NCBI GenBank assembly: GCA_023389155.1
Contig: JAEWEV010000031.1
Coordinates: 1-57,774, forward strand
Direction of reading: 5' to 3'
Source of the DNA: Pseudomonadota bacterium
GTDB taxonomy: Bacteria; Pseudomonadota; Gammaproteobacteria; Burkholderiales; Burkholderiaceae_B
Length of the DNA: 57,774 nucleotides
Shown: positions 1 to 13,330 of the stretch, piece by piece
Layout: every line of letters begins with the position of its first letter
How positions within the stretch are numbered: the stretch's first letter is position 1
Program-made: the position numbers and the translations under genes
Notes under the pieces: model-generated
What the model was told of the DNA's origin: nothing
Databases searched by the model: none
Seen by the model: only the letters and a program-made list of their open reading frames with translations

Positions 1-4199
<4,199 letters not shown>

Positions 4200-4245
4200 T
4201 CGGACAGGTATTCAGTTGTCATCCCGGCTGCGGCCGGGACATCAA

Positions 4246-4277
4246 GCGCCCTGTTGCAACATGCAGGGCGCTTTTTT
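4246..4277 (+). terminator. Intrinsic terminator after rpoC
   Basis: A perfect 8-bp stem (GCGCCCTG at 4246-4253, CAGGGCGC at 4264-4271) encloses a 10-nt loop and is followed directly by six T. It lies 47 nt after the rpoC stop and should end the rpoBC transcript before serA. Confidence 0.9.
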
Positions 4278-4430
4278 CATGCACGCAATTCATTACGATA
4301 TGAATAAATTCACCTCTGTTTAAGATTGCGCGCAGTACATTTGACTTGTGCGTGGGGCTTTGCAAGACGCCACCTGCACATTTCGATACAATAAATCTCC
4401 CCACACCCAACTGTTTAAGCGAAGAAATCC

Positions 4431-5660
4431 ATGGAAAAAGTGTCTCTTGATAAAAACAAAATCAAAATTGTGTTGCTCGAAGGCGTTCACCAGAACGCGC
4501 TGGATGTGCTTCATGCATCGGGCTACAGCAACATTGATTATCATAAAAAAGCATTGGAAGGCGATCAGCTCAAGCAAGCCGTTGCCGATGCGCATTTCGT
4601 GGGGATCCGTTCGCGTACGCAATTGACGGCAGATGTGCTGGCCTCGGCAAAGAAACTGGTCGGCATTGGCTGCTTCTGTATCGGTACCAACCAGGTAGAT
4701 CTGCAGGCCGCCAAGCGCCTGGGTGTACCGGTTTTTAACGCGCCGTTTTCCAATACCCGTTCCGTGGCAGAACTGGTGCTGGCTGAACTCATTCTGCTGA
4801 TGCGCCGCATCCCGGCAGCCAATGCCGAGGTACACCGTGGCGAGTGGGTGAAATCGGCTGTGGGCAGCCACGAAGTGCGCGGCAAGAAACTGGGTATCGT
4901 CGGCTATGGCCATATCGGAACACAGTTGTCTGTCCTGGCCGAAGCTCTGGGCATGGAAATTTATTTCTATGATGTCGAAAGCAAGTTGCCGCTGGGTAAC
5001 GCGCGCGTTGTCAATTCCCTGACTGAACTTCTGAATATTTCAGATGTGGTTTCCCTGCACGTGCCGGAAAATGACAGTACAAAGAATCTGATGAGTGCAG
5101 AACGCATTGCGCAGATGAAAGTAGGCGCGCATCTGATCAATGCATCGCGTGGTACGGTGGTGGATCTGGATGCACTGGCGCTGGCGCTGGAAGAGAAACG
5201 TCTTGCTGGCGCGGCGATTGATGTGTTCCCGAAAGAGCCCAAATCGAACAACGAGGAATTCGTTTCTCCGCTGCGCAAGTTCGATAACGTGATTCTGACA
5301 CCACATATTGGCGGCTCTACCTCCGAGGCTCAGGAGAATATCGGTATTGAAGTGGCCAGCAAGCTGGTCAAATATTCCGACAATGGTTCTACCCTGTCTG
5401 CCGTGAACTTCCCTGAAGTGTCACTGCCTGAAAACAAGAGCGCGCGCCGCTTCCTGCACATTCACGAAAACCGTCCCGGTGTACTGACGGCGATCAACCA
5501 GGTGTTTCAGCAGGACGGTGTCAATATTGTCGGTCAGTATCTGCAGACAGATCCGCAGAACGGCTACGTCGTGATTGATGTGGAAACGCCTGAAGTAGAT
5601 AAATCCCTGGCGCAGCTCAAAGCGATTCCAGGCACCATCAAGGCCCGCGTCCTGTATTAA
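4431..5660 (+). CDS. serA: D-3-phosphoglycerate dehydrogenase
   Basis: Oxidises 3-phosphoglycerate to 3-phosphohydroxypyruvate with NAD, the first step of serine synthesis in the cytosol. At 409 residues it matches the E. coli-type enzyme: an N-terminal substrate domain, a Rossmann motif (GIVGYGHIGTQ, around residue 155), the catalytic histidine context HIGGST near residue 290, and a C-terminal ACT domain (about residues 335-409) that in this family binds serine for feedback control. The ATG is preceded by a purine-rich GAAGAAA. A TACAAT (4387-4392) could be the -10 box, but no convincing -35 goes with it. The gene stands alone between two intrinsic terminators. It was chosen over related 2-hydroxyacid dehydrogenases because of the ACT domain and overall length. 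Confidence 0.95.
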   Translation: MEKVSLDKNKIKIVLLEGVHQNALDVLHASGYSNIDYHKKALEGDQLKQAVADAHFVGIRSRTQLTADVLASAKKLVGIGCFCIGTNQVDLQAAKRLGVPVFNAPFSNTRSVAELVLAELILLMRRIPAANAEVHRGEWVKSAVGSHEVRGKKLGIVGYGHIGTQLSVLAEALGMEIYFYDVESKLPLGNARVVNSLTELLNISDVVSLHVPENDSTKNLMSAERIAQMKVGAHLINASRGTVVDLDALALALEEKRLAGAAIDVFPKEPKSNNEEFVSPLRKFDNVILTPHIGGSTSEAQENIGIEVASKLVKYSDNGSTLSAVNFPEVSLPENKSARRFLHIHENRPGVLTAINQVFQQDGVNIVGQYLQTDPQNGYVVIDVETPEVDKSLAQLKAIPGTIKARVLY

Positions 5661-5696
5661 TTCATCCGGTCAGTCATCAGGTTCGAGACTAGATCC

Positions 5697-5741
5697 GCAG
5701 CGCCCGTCGTTCCGAAAGGAGCAGGCGGGCGTTGCTTTTTT
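5697..5741 (+). terminator. Intrinsic terminator after serA
   Basis: GCAGCGCCCG (5697-5706) pairs with CGGGCGTTGC (5726-5735) over 10 bp with one G-U wobble, followed by six T. Together with the rpoC terminator it makes serA a single-gene unit. The remaining sequence up to 5958 shows no gene that I can support. Confidence 0.85.
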
Positions 5742-5958
5742 CAGATCTGCTGAACTGGCCAGAAGGCGTGTCGCTGATGGCCAGGCGCTCCCGACTTCTG
5801 GCTCATGAATCCTGGCTTGCGGTTCAGGATTCAAGATTCCGGCTAGCCGCGCGCCCCGTCCACATGCAGGCGTTGCCCTGATACGCTGAAAAACAGTGAA
5901 GCTACGCACACCTGGCGGAACGATGGATGTCAGGCATCGCTGACAGCTGACACGCTGC

Positions 5959-7182
5959 TCAGTTTTTCAGGCCCAGGCGAATGAGCTTGCCATCGCCCGC
6001 GTCGGTCAGGACATACACATAGCCGTCAGGGCCGACTTTCACATCGCGGATGCGTTCGCCTTTGAAAACCACTTCTTCGTCCTTCAGGGTATCGCCGTCG
6101 ACCTTCAGGTGCAGCAGCCGTTTCTGGGAGAGGGCGCCAATGAACACGGACTGTTTCCATGCGGGGAACTGGTCGTGGTCGTAGAAGGCCATACCGCTAA
6201 TGGCGGGCGATACTTTCCAGACGTAGATTGGCTGTGTCAGGCCCGGTCCATCGGTGCCTTTGGCTTCGGGAATGGGCAGTCCGGAATAGTTGATGCCATA
6301 AGTTGCCAGCGGCCAGCCATAATTCTTGCCAGGCTGCGGGATATTGACTTCGTCGCCACCGCGGGGACCATGTTCATTGGTCCATAGCGCGCCGGTCCAG
6401 GGGTTGAGCGCCGCTCCCTGCTGGTTGCGGTGGCCATATGACCAGATTTCAGGCCTTGCGCCCTGTTGGCCTACGAAGGGGTTGTCTTCGGGGATGCGCC
6501 CATCGGGAAACAGGCGGACAATTTTCCCCTGCAGTTTGTCCAGGTCCTGAGAGGTGGGGCGCTGATTGTTTTCGCCCAGTGCGATGAACATATAGCCGTT
6601 GCGGTCAAATATAATGCGCGAACCGAAATGGTTGCCGGTAGACAGCTTGGGTTCCTGACGGAACACCACCTTGAAGTCTTCCAGCGTTGTGTTGTCATCA
6701 GACAGGCGTCCGAAGCCTACCGCCGTGCCGGCCTTGCCATCCTTGCCTTCTTCAGCATAACTCAAATAAACACGACGCGTCTTGGCAAAGTCCGGAGCCA
6801 GAGCAACATCCAGCAAACCGCCCTGGCCGCTGACCCAAACGTTCGGCGTGCCATTGACAGTTGCGGGTTTGTCATCGCCAGGCTTCCAGTAATTGAGGGT
6901 GCCGGTACGTTCGGTAATGAGCATGCCACCATTGTCAGGCAGAAACGCCATGGACCAGGGATGTTTCAGTCCATCCAGAAGCACGTCGCTTGCAATATTC
7001 TTTGCGACGGGAGCCGTATCTCCGGGAGACAGGGTGACTTCGGCACTGAATGCAGTGTTGGCCAATAGCCATCCACCTGCCATGAGGGTAAACATGCCAG
7101 CAATGGCAGCACGTTGCAGCGAGCGCCGCAAGGGCAGGGCAGACAACGATTTGCGAGACGTATAGGGAACGGCGTGTTTCAT
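5959..7182 (-). CDS. Periplasmic PQQ-dependent aldose sugar dehydrogenase (YliI/Asd type)
   Basis: Soluble quinoprotein predicted to oxidise aldoses at C1 in the periplasm, using PQQ. The first ~47 residues form a signal peptide: basic PLRRSLQRAAI, a hydrophobic stretch, then an NTAFSA cleavage region; the paired arginines leave Tat export possible. The mature part is a six-bladed beta-propeller of the GSDH family, with HPWSMAFLPDG-like, TGNHFGSRIIFDRNGY, WSYGHRNQQGAA and NEHGPRGGDE segments that carry the PQQ and calcium residues in homologues. Length (407) is normal. A good AGGAGAT ribosome site precedes the ATG. It is transcribed away from the amidase gene and has no PQQ biosynthesis genes nearby. 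The true sugar substrate cannot be told from sequence. Confidence 0.87.
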   Translation of the reverse strand: MKHAVPYTSRKSLSALPLRRSLQRAAIAGMFTLMAGGWLLANTAFSAEVTLSPGDTAPVAKNIASDVLLDGLKHPWSMAFLPDNGGMLITERTGTLNYWKPGDDKPATVNGTPNVWVSGQGGLLDVALAPDFAKTRRVYLSYAEEGKDGKAGTAVGFGRLSDDNTTLEDFKVVFRQEPKLSTGNHFGSRIIFDRNGYMFIALGENNQRPTSQDLDKLQGKIVRLFPDGRIPEDNPFVGQQGARPEIWSYGHRNQQGAALNPWTGALWTNEHGPRGGDEVNIPQPGKNYGWPLATYGINYSGLPIPEAKGTDGPGLTQPIYVWKVSPAISGMAFYDHDQFPAWKQSVFIGALSQKRLLHLKVDGDTLKDEEVVFKGERIRDVKVGPDGYVYVLTDAGDGKLIRLGLKN

Positions 7183-7546
7183 GCGGATCTCCTTGGCTGA
7201 GTGGCAATGGATGACAGTGACGATGGCATTTGTGATTCTCGCTCAGATGTCGTCCGAGCGTGATGATTGCCGGCAGCGAGTTATCTGTTGCGCGACCACA
7301 TTCGGCCGAACATGACAATTAGCTGAATGCCAGTTGTGATTCCAATATAAACGAATCTGTGAGTCGCCGCTGTTTCAAGCGCGTGAGGTGAACAAATTCC
7401 CTGGCTTCATGCCGGAGCGTGCGAAATAGTTGTGACAGGGCGGGAGTGATAGCAGGTGTTGTCGTGGATGTCTGCAGGTTGTTGTGGCATAGACCTTGCT
7501 TAAGCCTTTATGACATTGACACGATTATACGGACACCCAAAACACC
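7183..7546. other. Divergent intergenic region, 364 nt
   Basis: Separates the divergent sugar dehydrogenase and amidase-like genes and must hold both promoters. A TATAAA at 7346-7351 and a TTATAC just before the amidase start are candidate -10 boxes, but neither has a well-spaced -35. No gene or strong inverted repeat was recognised. Confidence 0.5.
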
Positions 7547-9082
7547 ATGGACCATTACGCTTTTAATTCGATCGCCAGGCTTGCCGGACATCTGGAAATG
7601 CAGAGCCTCACCTCGGAGCTGCTAACAGCCTTTTTTCTGAAACGACTAGAAAAATATAACCCGATTCTCAACGCTTTTTCGACGGTGTTGCGCGCGCAGG
7701 CCATGCAGGACGCGAAAGCCTCGGACGCCAGGCGCAAGGCGGGCGTGTCGCGCGGGCTGCTTGACGGCATCCCCGTGGCGATCACGGACGTAATTAGTAC
7801 TTCCGGCGCGCGGATGAACACAACGGTCGGCACCCTGGCGGGTACGGCTGTTTCGCGGTCCGGTGACATGAGTCGCGAAAAAAGCGGCCAGATGAATGAA
7901 GAAATGAGCAGTGAACCTGGCGGTAGCGGCTCGGCCGTTTCTACAGGTAATACAAGTGCAGGCGGGATGAATGAAGGCAGCATAATTGCGGACAGCTCAG
8001 GTGATTTCACTGCAGCACTAATGCTACGTCTGCAGTCTCACGGCGCAATTGTGATTGGCCGGACACATACGGTGGGATTCGGCGTTGATGATTGGGGTGT
8101 CGATGCGTGTACGGGTGGTCCGCAAAACCCCTGGGATCGGAACTATCCCCGGGTGCCGGGCGGCGCCTGTAGCGGAGCGGCGGTGGCTGTGGCTGCGGGT
8201 CTGGTGCCCTGTGCTATCGGTGTGGATATGGGTGGTTCATTGCGGATTCCTGCTGCCTTCTGCAGTCTGACCGGATTGAAGATGTCTGCGGGTCTGGCCG
8301 ACTTGAGTGGCACGCTTCCGTTGGTACCGATGCTGGATAGTGTGGGACCGATGACGCATACGGCAGATGATGCGGCCATCCTGTATCACGCGCTCACCAG
8401 CGAGCCCGGCCAATGGCTGGACGAGCCGTATCATAGGTTGCTGGATGACGGCAATGGCCTGGAAGGCATGACATTGGGAGTGATGCCGGATGAGCAGTAC
8501 GATGTCGATGTGCAGCGCTCGGTGCGTCTGGGTCTGCGTGATATGGTGCGTATGGCGGAAATGGCGGGCGCGACGATTGTCAGGGAACGACCTCCCGTAT
8601 CGTTTGAGCAGGCTTTCGTAAACACCGGCCTGCTGGTGGCAGCCCATGCCTGGCGCCAGTATAGTGAGCGTGTTCAGGCTGGCGGTTTATCGCTGCGCCC
8701 GGCCGCAAGCATGCGGCTTGTTTCGGGCAGGGATATTTCACAAATGCAATATGACGATTTGCTGGCCGCGCATCAGGCAGCCGTAATACAGTGGCAGACA
8801 TGGATGGCTGACAAGGACGCGTTTATGGTTCCCGGTGCCCCGGCTATTCCGCCGCTGGTTAGCGGGCGGCGGCAAGCCCCAAGTCCGGCGTTTTTCACCC
8901 GCTACGCCAGCTGGACGGGGGCCAGTGCGCTGGCGCTGCCTGCGGGGTTTGATCCCGGCAATATGCCGGTGAGTACGCAACTGATAGGCAAAGCCAATGA
9001 CGACCGCCTGCTACTGCGTATCGGAAGTGTGATTCAGTCACTGACGGCGTGGCATTGCTATTCACCAACCCTGAAATTCTGA
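7547..9082 (+). CDS. Amidase signature family protein with degenerate active site
   Basis: Has the overall fold signature of the amidase family (Ser-cisSer-Lys hydrolases). Three positions matter. The usual G-[IV]-P-x-x-x-K-D lysine motif reads GIPVAITD, so the catalytic lysine is Thr80. The glycine-rich GGSS motif reads GGACSG (205-210), so the bridging serine is lost. The nucleophile motif GVDMGGSLRIP keeps Ser231. A Ser/Gly/Met-rich, low-complexity segment of about 50 residues (roughly 101-152) is inserted between the first two motifs. With lysine and bridging serine missing, ordinary amide hydrolysis looks unlikely; it may be inactive, have another activity, or be decaying, though the frame is intact over 511 residues. 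The AsnC regulator gene is convergent, 21 nt downstream. Confidence 0.75.
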   Translation: MDHYAFNSIARLAGHLEMQSLTSELLTAFFLKRLEKYNPILNAFSTVLRAQAMQDAKASDARRKAGVSRGLLDGIPVAITDVISTSGARMNTTVGTLAGTAVSRSGDMSREKSGQMNEEMSSEPGGSGSAVSTGNTSAGGMNEGSIIADSSGDFTAALMLRLQSHGAIVIGRTHTVGFGVDDWGVDACTGGPQNPWDRNYPRVPGGACSGAAVAVAAGLVPCAIGVDMGGSLRIPAAFCSLTGLKMSAGLADLSGTLPLVPMLDSVGPMTHTADDAAILYHALTSEPGQWLDEPYHRLLDDGNGLEGMTLGVMPDEQYDVDVQRSVRLGLRDMVRMAEMAGATIVRERPPVSFEQAFVNTGLLVAAHAWRQYSERVQAGGLSLRPAASMRLVSGRDISQMQYDDLLAAHQAAVIQWQTWMADKDAFMVPGAPAIPPLVSGRRQAPSPAFFTRYASWTGASALALPAGFDPGNMPVSTQLIGKANDDRLLLRIGSVIQSLTAWHCYSPTLKF

Positions 9083-9103
9083 TGACAAGCGCAATGTACC
9101 TGG

Positions 9104-9523
9104 CTAGCGATAACTTTTCAGATGAATGCTGGTTTCAGAATTACTGATGTTGCGTATCAGGCGGATGCGCTCCAGCGCCTGACCAAGATCGGCCAGTGAA
9201 CCGGCTTCCAGTTCGGCCAGCAAATCCCATCGCCCGTTCGTGTCATGCAACGCGACGATGCAGGGTTCGCCAAGAAGACTGGCGATTACCTGCCTGCTCA
9301 TATTGCCTTCGATGGCGATGCTCATCCAGGCACGGATGGTCTGAAGTTGCGTGTCGGGCCGCAGTTGCACGGTATAGCCAACGATGACCCCGCTGTCCTC
9401 GAGCCGAAGCATGCGGTTGCGTACCGTGCCACGGGACAGTCCCAGTTTTAGCGCCAGATCGGCCACGGAATATCTTGCGTTTTGGCGTAACAGCGAAATG
9501 AGAGCGTGGTCAGTGGTGTCCAT
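9104..9523 (-). CDS. Lrp/AsnC family transcriptional regulator
   Basis: A 139-residue regulator with the N-terminal AsnC helix-turn-helix (YSVADLALKLGLSRGTVRNRM, about residues 18-38) and a C-terminal RAM ligand-binding domain. Such proteins form octamers or dimers and respond to amino acids. It is transcribed divergently from the ornithine cyclodeaminase gene, the usual arrangement for a local regulator, so it probably controls that gene in response to ornithine, arginine or proline. This target is inferred from position only. Confidence 0.9.
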   Translation of the reverse strand: MDTTDHALISLLRQNARYSVADLALKLGLSRGTVRNRMLRLEDSGVIVGYTVQLRPDTQLQTIRAWMSIAIEGNMSRQVIASLLGEPCIVALHDTNGRWDLLAELEAGSLADLGQALERIRLIRNISNSETSIHLKSYR

Positions 9524-9599
9524 GATTGATCAAAACGGTAATTTAAGCTGCCATTATGACAAAATAACAAGTAAAAGTGTGCAGAATTGCCGATATGCT

Positions 9600-9627
9600 T
9601 TGCCGGCACAATCCGTCAAACTATAGA
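9600..9627 (+). promoter_or_regulatory. Candidate sigma70 promoter of the ornithine cyclodeaminase gene
   Basis: TTGCCG (9600-9605), a 16-nt spacer and TATAGA (9622-9627) lie about 50 nt upstream of the chosen start. Both boxes match consensus at four of six positions. The region between the divergent regulator and enzyme genes would also have to contain the AsnC-type operator. Confidence 0.4.
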
Positions 9628-9678
9628 TAAGACATCGTGATAGCAGTATCGCGTAGAACCCATAGACGGAGAAAAAGC

Positions 9679-10761
9679 ATGAGCCATATGACACAGACAA
9701 ACCTGAGCACCGGGCTGATCCGCCCCCAGGATGTGGCCCTCATCGTGCAGCAGCAGGGAATGAAACAGACCCTTGAAGGGGTGATGAATTATATTTTGTC
9801 GGACTACCTGCGCTGGAATGAATTTGACAAGTCGTCCCGGGTGGCCAAGTATGTGAAGGACGGGGTGATGGAGCTGATGCCCATTGCGGACAAACACAAC
9901 TATTCGTTTAAGTATGTCAACTGTCATCCACACAATCCGCAAGAGGGACTGTCCACGGTTCTGGCCTTTGGCGCGTTGGTGGATAACGCAAGCGGCAAGC
10001 CTGATGTCATTTGTGAACTGACGCTGACCACGGCACTGCGCACCGCCGCCATGTCTGCGCTGGCGGCCCGATCACTGGCGCGTGCTGACAGCCGGCGCAT
10101 GGCACTGATTGGCAATGGCTGTCAGAGTGAATTTCAGGCACTGGCCTTTCATTATCTGCTGGGTATTGAAGAGCTGCATGTCTATGATCTGGATCGTAGC
10201 GCCTCACAGAAACTCGCCGACAATCTGCGCCATACGGGCATGACAGTTGTTATCGCCGATAGCGTAGCGGACGCTGTGAGGGGGGCAGATATCGTGACCA
10301 CGGTGACGGCAGAATATTCCCGTGCGCATATTCTTACACCCGAGATGATTGAACCGGGTATGCATATTAATGCGGTGGGTGGCGATTGCCCTGGCAAAAC
10401 CGAGCTGCATCCCGACATACTGTCAATGACAGACGTGTTTGTGGAGTTCGAACCCCAGACCCGTGTCGAAGGCGAATTGCAGAACGTGGCAGCAGATTTT
10501 CCGGTCAGGCATTTGTGGCAGGTGTTCCTGGGACAGATCAAGGGCAGAGAGAGTGATACCCAGATCACGCTGTTTGATTCCGTGGGCTTTGCTCTGGAGG
10601 ATTTTTCGGCACTGGTGTACATGCGTGATACTGCCCGCAAGATGGGGCTGACGCAGCCGATCTCGCTGGTTCCGGAACTGGCCGATCCCAAGGATTTGTT
10701 CTCCTATCTGGGCGTGGGCCAGGTACAGCGTGAGGCTGAACCGGTGGCTGCGCTCCCCTGA
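9679..10761 (+). CDS. Ornithine cyclodeaminase
   Basis: NAD-dependent enzyme of the ornithine cyclodeaminase/mu-crystallin family, predicted to convert L-ornithine directly to L-proline and ammonia. The 360-residue product resembles the bacterial catabolic enzymes. It shows the Rossmann region (ALIGNGCQSEFQALAF) followed by LHVYDLDRSASQKLADNL, and the INAVGGDCPGKTEL segment characteristic of true ornithine cyclodeaminases. The ATG at 9679 was chosen because GGAG precedes it at good spacing; an in-frame upstream start lacks this. The divergent AsnC gene fits regulation by an amino acid. With arginase at 34.8 kb it would complete an arginine-to-proline route. Confidence 0.88.
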   Translation: MSHMTQTNLSTGLIRPQDVALIVQQQGMKQTLEGVMNYILSDYLRWNEFDKSSRVAKYVKDGVMELMPIADKHNYSFKYVNCHPHNPQEGLSTVLAFGALVDNASGKPDVICELTLTTALRTAAMSALAARSLARADSRRMALIGNGCQSEFQALAFHYLLGIEELHVYDLDRSASQKLADNLRHTGMTVVIADSVADAVRGADIVTTVTAEYSRAHILTPEMIEPGMHINAVGGDCPGKTELHPDILSMTDVFVEFEPQTRVEGELQNVAADFPVRHLWQVFLGQIKGRESDTQITLFDSVGFALEDFSALVYMRDTARKMGLTQPISLVPELADPKDLFSYLGVGQVQREAEPVAALP

Positions 10762-10952
10762 TGTCACCGGAAGCAAACGGCCTGGCGGTCAGGTGCCACA
10801 CTGTCCAAAAGAACGGCCTTATTCTGCAAGAGGACCACGTTGTTCCTTAAGAGGCGCGTATCGTCGTCCGGCACCTTGCTCCATAAGACGACGGCATCGT
10901 AGCACGGCCGGAATGCGTACAATAGGGGGGTTGTTATTCGGGCCCTCCGTTC

Positions 10953-11810
10953 ATGTCGTCTTCTCAATCTGATTCTCAAAGGCCAGTGCAACTGTGGTTT
11001 GCCGGCCCTGCACTGCAGGTGGAATACGATCCGCAAGCCCTGTCGGCGCAGGATCGCGAGCGCGAATCGGCCCGGCTGGCTGGACGCAATGCCCATGAGT
11101 GGTGCGTGAGCCGTGCGCTACGCCGGCGCCTGCCCGATTCTTTTCAATCATCATCCCTGTCGCATAGTGATGGACATGCCCTCTGGGGCGTGTCGGCGCA
11201 GCACTCGCAGATCGGTGTCGATCTGGAGCGGATCCGTCCCGTGGACGAACCCGCCCTGGCCGAGCTGGTGACGCACGAAGACGAGATGAGTCTGCTGCTT
11301 GCTCTGCAGGGGCAGGCCAGAACACGATTTTTTTATCGCTTGTGGACCCTGAAAGAGGCGTTGGTGAAGGCGGTTCGCGGCGATTTCCCGGCAGACATGC
11401 TGAAGGCGGGATTACGGTACGGTCCATCTGGAGCTGAGCTCGCAGGGCCGACAAGTCGTGTCCGCTTATTATCCGGTCAGGCGGTGCCGGACGATATCGG
11501 CGCGGCGCTCTCATTTTCCATGCAGTCTCGTCCCTTCGCGACGCATTCCACACCCCTCTCCTCGGACATTCCCCTGCTGGTGACAGGCATGGGTGACATC
11601 GCCTGGCAGGGTATTTCGGCCATGATCGGCGAAGACTGGATGATGGCCGCAGTATGGCTGGCGCAAGAGCCAAAGGACAAGAAAACGCAGGGACAACAGG
11701 AGCGGCCAAGGCGGGAACAAACAGTGGCGGGGTCGGGCGTTGTGCAGGCATGGCAGGCTCTGCCAGGAGAGGTGTGCCCCTTGACGTTGCAGCAGGCCGT
11801 CAGTTTTTAA
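10953..11810 (+). CDS. 4'-phosphopantetheinyl transferase (Sfp type)
   Basis: Transfers phosphopantetheine from CoA to the serine of carrier proteins. The diagnostic motifs are present: IGVDLERIRP (Asp90 and Glu92, magnesium ligands) and FYRLWTLKEALVKA (residues 127-140, with the conserved W-x-x-K-E). The first ~215 residues are the usual domain. The C-terminus is longer and ends in a charged, Gln/Arg/Lys-rich stretch (about 228-265) that looks like low-complexity filler. It ends about 290 nt from, and convergent with, the last gene of the aryl polyene cluster, so it is the likely activator of the two ACPs there. It could also serve other carrier proteins. Confidence 0.9.
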   Translation: MSSSQSDSQRPVQLWFAGPALQVEYDPQALSAQDRERESARLAGRNAHEWCVSRALRRRLPDSFQSSSLSHSDGHALWGVSAQHSQIGVDLERIRPVDEPALAELVTHEDEMSLLLALQGQARTRFFYRLWTLKEALVKAVRGDFPADMLKAGLRYGPSGAELAGPTSRVRLLSGQAVPDDIGAALSFSMQSRPFATHSTPLSSDIPLLVTGMGDIAWQGISAMIGEDWMMAAVWLAQEPKDKKTQGQQERPRREQTVAGSGVVQAWQALPGEVCPLTLQQAVSF

Positions 11811-11956
11811 CGGGCGCGTTTTTCAGGCGGAATGGCGATGTTGGGGATGGCCGGTTGTACGGCATAGCGGCGAGTACGCGTCTGATCGTGGATGGCGGAC
11901 GGCGCGCTTCGCTACACCAACCCGCCCAACCCGTGCGTGCGGGGTTCAAGCTGCCT

Positions 11957-11980
11957 CAGTCCCAGTCCCAGTCCCAGACC
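11957..11980. repeat. Hexanucleotide tandem repeat (CAGTCC)
   Basis: Three perfect copies of CAGTCC followed by one CAGACC, between the convergent phosphopantetheinyl transferase and ketosynthase genes. It looks like slippage-type repeat growth in non-coding DNA. Confidence 0.75.
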
Positions 11981-12034
11981 CGGCACCGGTCCAAGCACCA
12001 ATCGCCCGCGCCATATGCCGGATCAGCATCCAGG

Positions 12035-12063
12035 GGCAAGTATCAAGGGGGCAAGCATCAAGG
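12035..12063. repeat. Short direct repeat, 14-mer with period 15
   Basis: GGCAAGTATCAAGG (12035-12048) and GGCAAGCATCAAGG (12050-12063) differ at one base. They lie just inside the gap after the hexamer repeat, near the end of the aryl polyene cluster. Confidence 0.7.
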
Positions 12064-12103
12064 GTCAGGTCCAAACCTCAAGGCCAGTAACTCAGGGCCC
12101 GAT

Positions 12104-13330
12104 TCAGTCTGGCTTGCGGAATATCAGGGAGGTGTTGATGCCGCCAAAGGCGAAGTTATTGTTCATGACGTATTCGGTGTCAATGGTTCGCCAGTCGTGC
12201 TGCAGATAATCCAGTTCTGCGCAGCGAGGGTCTACATTATCCAGATTCAGCGTGGGAACAAACGACTGGTCGTGCATCATTTCAATGGAGAACCATGATT
12301 CGAGTACACCGCAGGCGCCCAGTGTGTGGCCGAGGAAGCTTTTCTGCGAGCTGATTGCCGCACGGCTGCCGAAAAGCTGTGCCGTTGCGTGGGATTCCGC
12401 GATATCTCCCTGTTCGGTCGCCGTGCCATGGCCGTTGACGTATCCGATCTGTTCGGGGTGCAATCCCGCTTCCTGTATCGCCAGTGTCATAGCCTGGAAC
12501 ATGGTCTCGCTCTGGGGGCGGGTGACGTGCGTACCGTCAGAGTTGCTGCCAAAGCCGACAATCTCGGCATGAATACGGGCACCGCGCGCGATGGCGTGGT
12601 CGTGTTCTTCCAGGACGAACATGCCGGCCCCTTCGCCGATCACCAGGCCGTCGCGATCGCGGTCATACGGGCGGGGCGACGTGTGCGGCGCATCGTTGCG
12701 CTGGCTGGTGGCGTAAAGGGAATCGAAGACATAGGCCTCGCTGGGGCAAAGTTCCTCGCCACCGCCGCCAAGCATCATGGGGATGAGCCCGTGCCGGATC
12801 GCTTCATAGGCGTAGCCGATGCCCTGGCTGCCCGAGGTACACGCGCTGGAGGTGGGAATGATACGTCCCTTGAGCCCGAAAAAAATCCCCACATTGGCTG
12901 CCGTGGTATGCGGCATCATGCGGACGTAAGTGTTGGCATTGACGCCCTGCGATTCGCCGTGCATGAGCAGACTGGCCAGTGCCCGCACATCTTCGGTACT
13001 GCCCGTGGATGAGCCGCAGGCAACACCCATGGCACCCGTCTGGATCTCCGGATCGTTTAGCAGCCCGGCATCGGCGAGCGCCCGCTCGGCGGCATCGACG
13101 CATAGCTGCGATACCCTGCCCAGACTGCGCAACTGCTTGCGCTGCCAGTGCGCAGGCCAGGAATAATCGGAGATGGGGGCGGCCAGCCGGGTGCCGAGTT
13201 CGACATAACGATCCCATTCGGGCATGGTACACACGGCACTGCGCCTGGCGGTAAAGGCTTCCCGGATATCCTGCCACGTATTGCCCAGGGCAGTCACGCC
13301 GCCGATACCGGTAATCACGACACGTTTCAT
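12104..13330 (-). CDS. Aryl polyene cluster beta-ketoacyl-ACP synthase (FabF-like, ApeO-type)
   Basis: Condensing enzyme that extends an ACP-bound aryl polyenoyl chain with malonyl-ACP. All three catalytic residues are present: Cys164 (TSSACTSGS), His301 (NGHGTATE) and His335 (FLGHTLGA). Length is 408 with the ATG at 13330, which overlaps the preceding ketoreductase stop as TGATG and has GGAGG about 8 nt upstream; a GTG two codons earlier is the alternative. It is the last gene of the cluster. In studied APE systems one active ketosynthase pairs with the inactive chain-length factor; which of the two active ketosynthases here does so cannot be told from sequence. Confidence 0.88.
   Translation of the reverse strand: MKRVVITGIGGVTALGNTWQDIREAFTARRSAVCTMPEWDRYVELGTRLAAPISDYSWPAHWQRKQLRSLGRVSQLCVDAAERALADAGLLNDPEIQTGAMGVACGSSTGSTEDVRALASLLMHGESQGVNANTYVRMMPHTTAANVGIFFGLKGRIIPTSSACTSGSQGIGYAYEAIRHGLIPMMLGGGGEELCPSEAYVFDSLYATSQRNDAPHTSPRPYDRDRDGLVIGEGAGMFVLEEHDHAIARGARIHAEIVGFGSNSDGTHVTRPQSETMFQAMTLAIQEAGLHPEQIGYVNGHGTATEQGDIAESHATAQLFGSRAAISSQKSFLGHTLGACGVLESWFSIEMMHDQSFVPTLNLDNVDPRCAELDYLQHDWRTIDTEYVMNNNFAFGGINTSLIFRKPD

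Noticed and set aside
11957..12063. Possible CRISPR-like array
   Set aside because: Repeat units of 6 and 14 nt without regular spacers and with no cas genes in the window.
11654..12298. Plus-strand open frame of 214 codons across the end of the phosphopantetheinyl transferase gene, the repeats and the ketosynthase 3' end
   Set aside because: Overlaps two real genes, its composition comes from the hexamer repeats (Ser-Gln runs), and there is no ribosome site.
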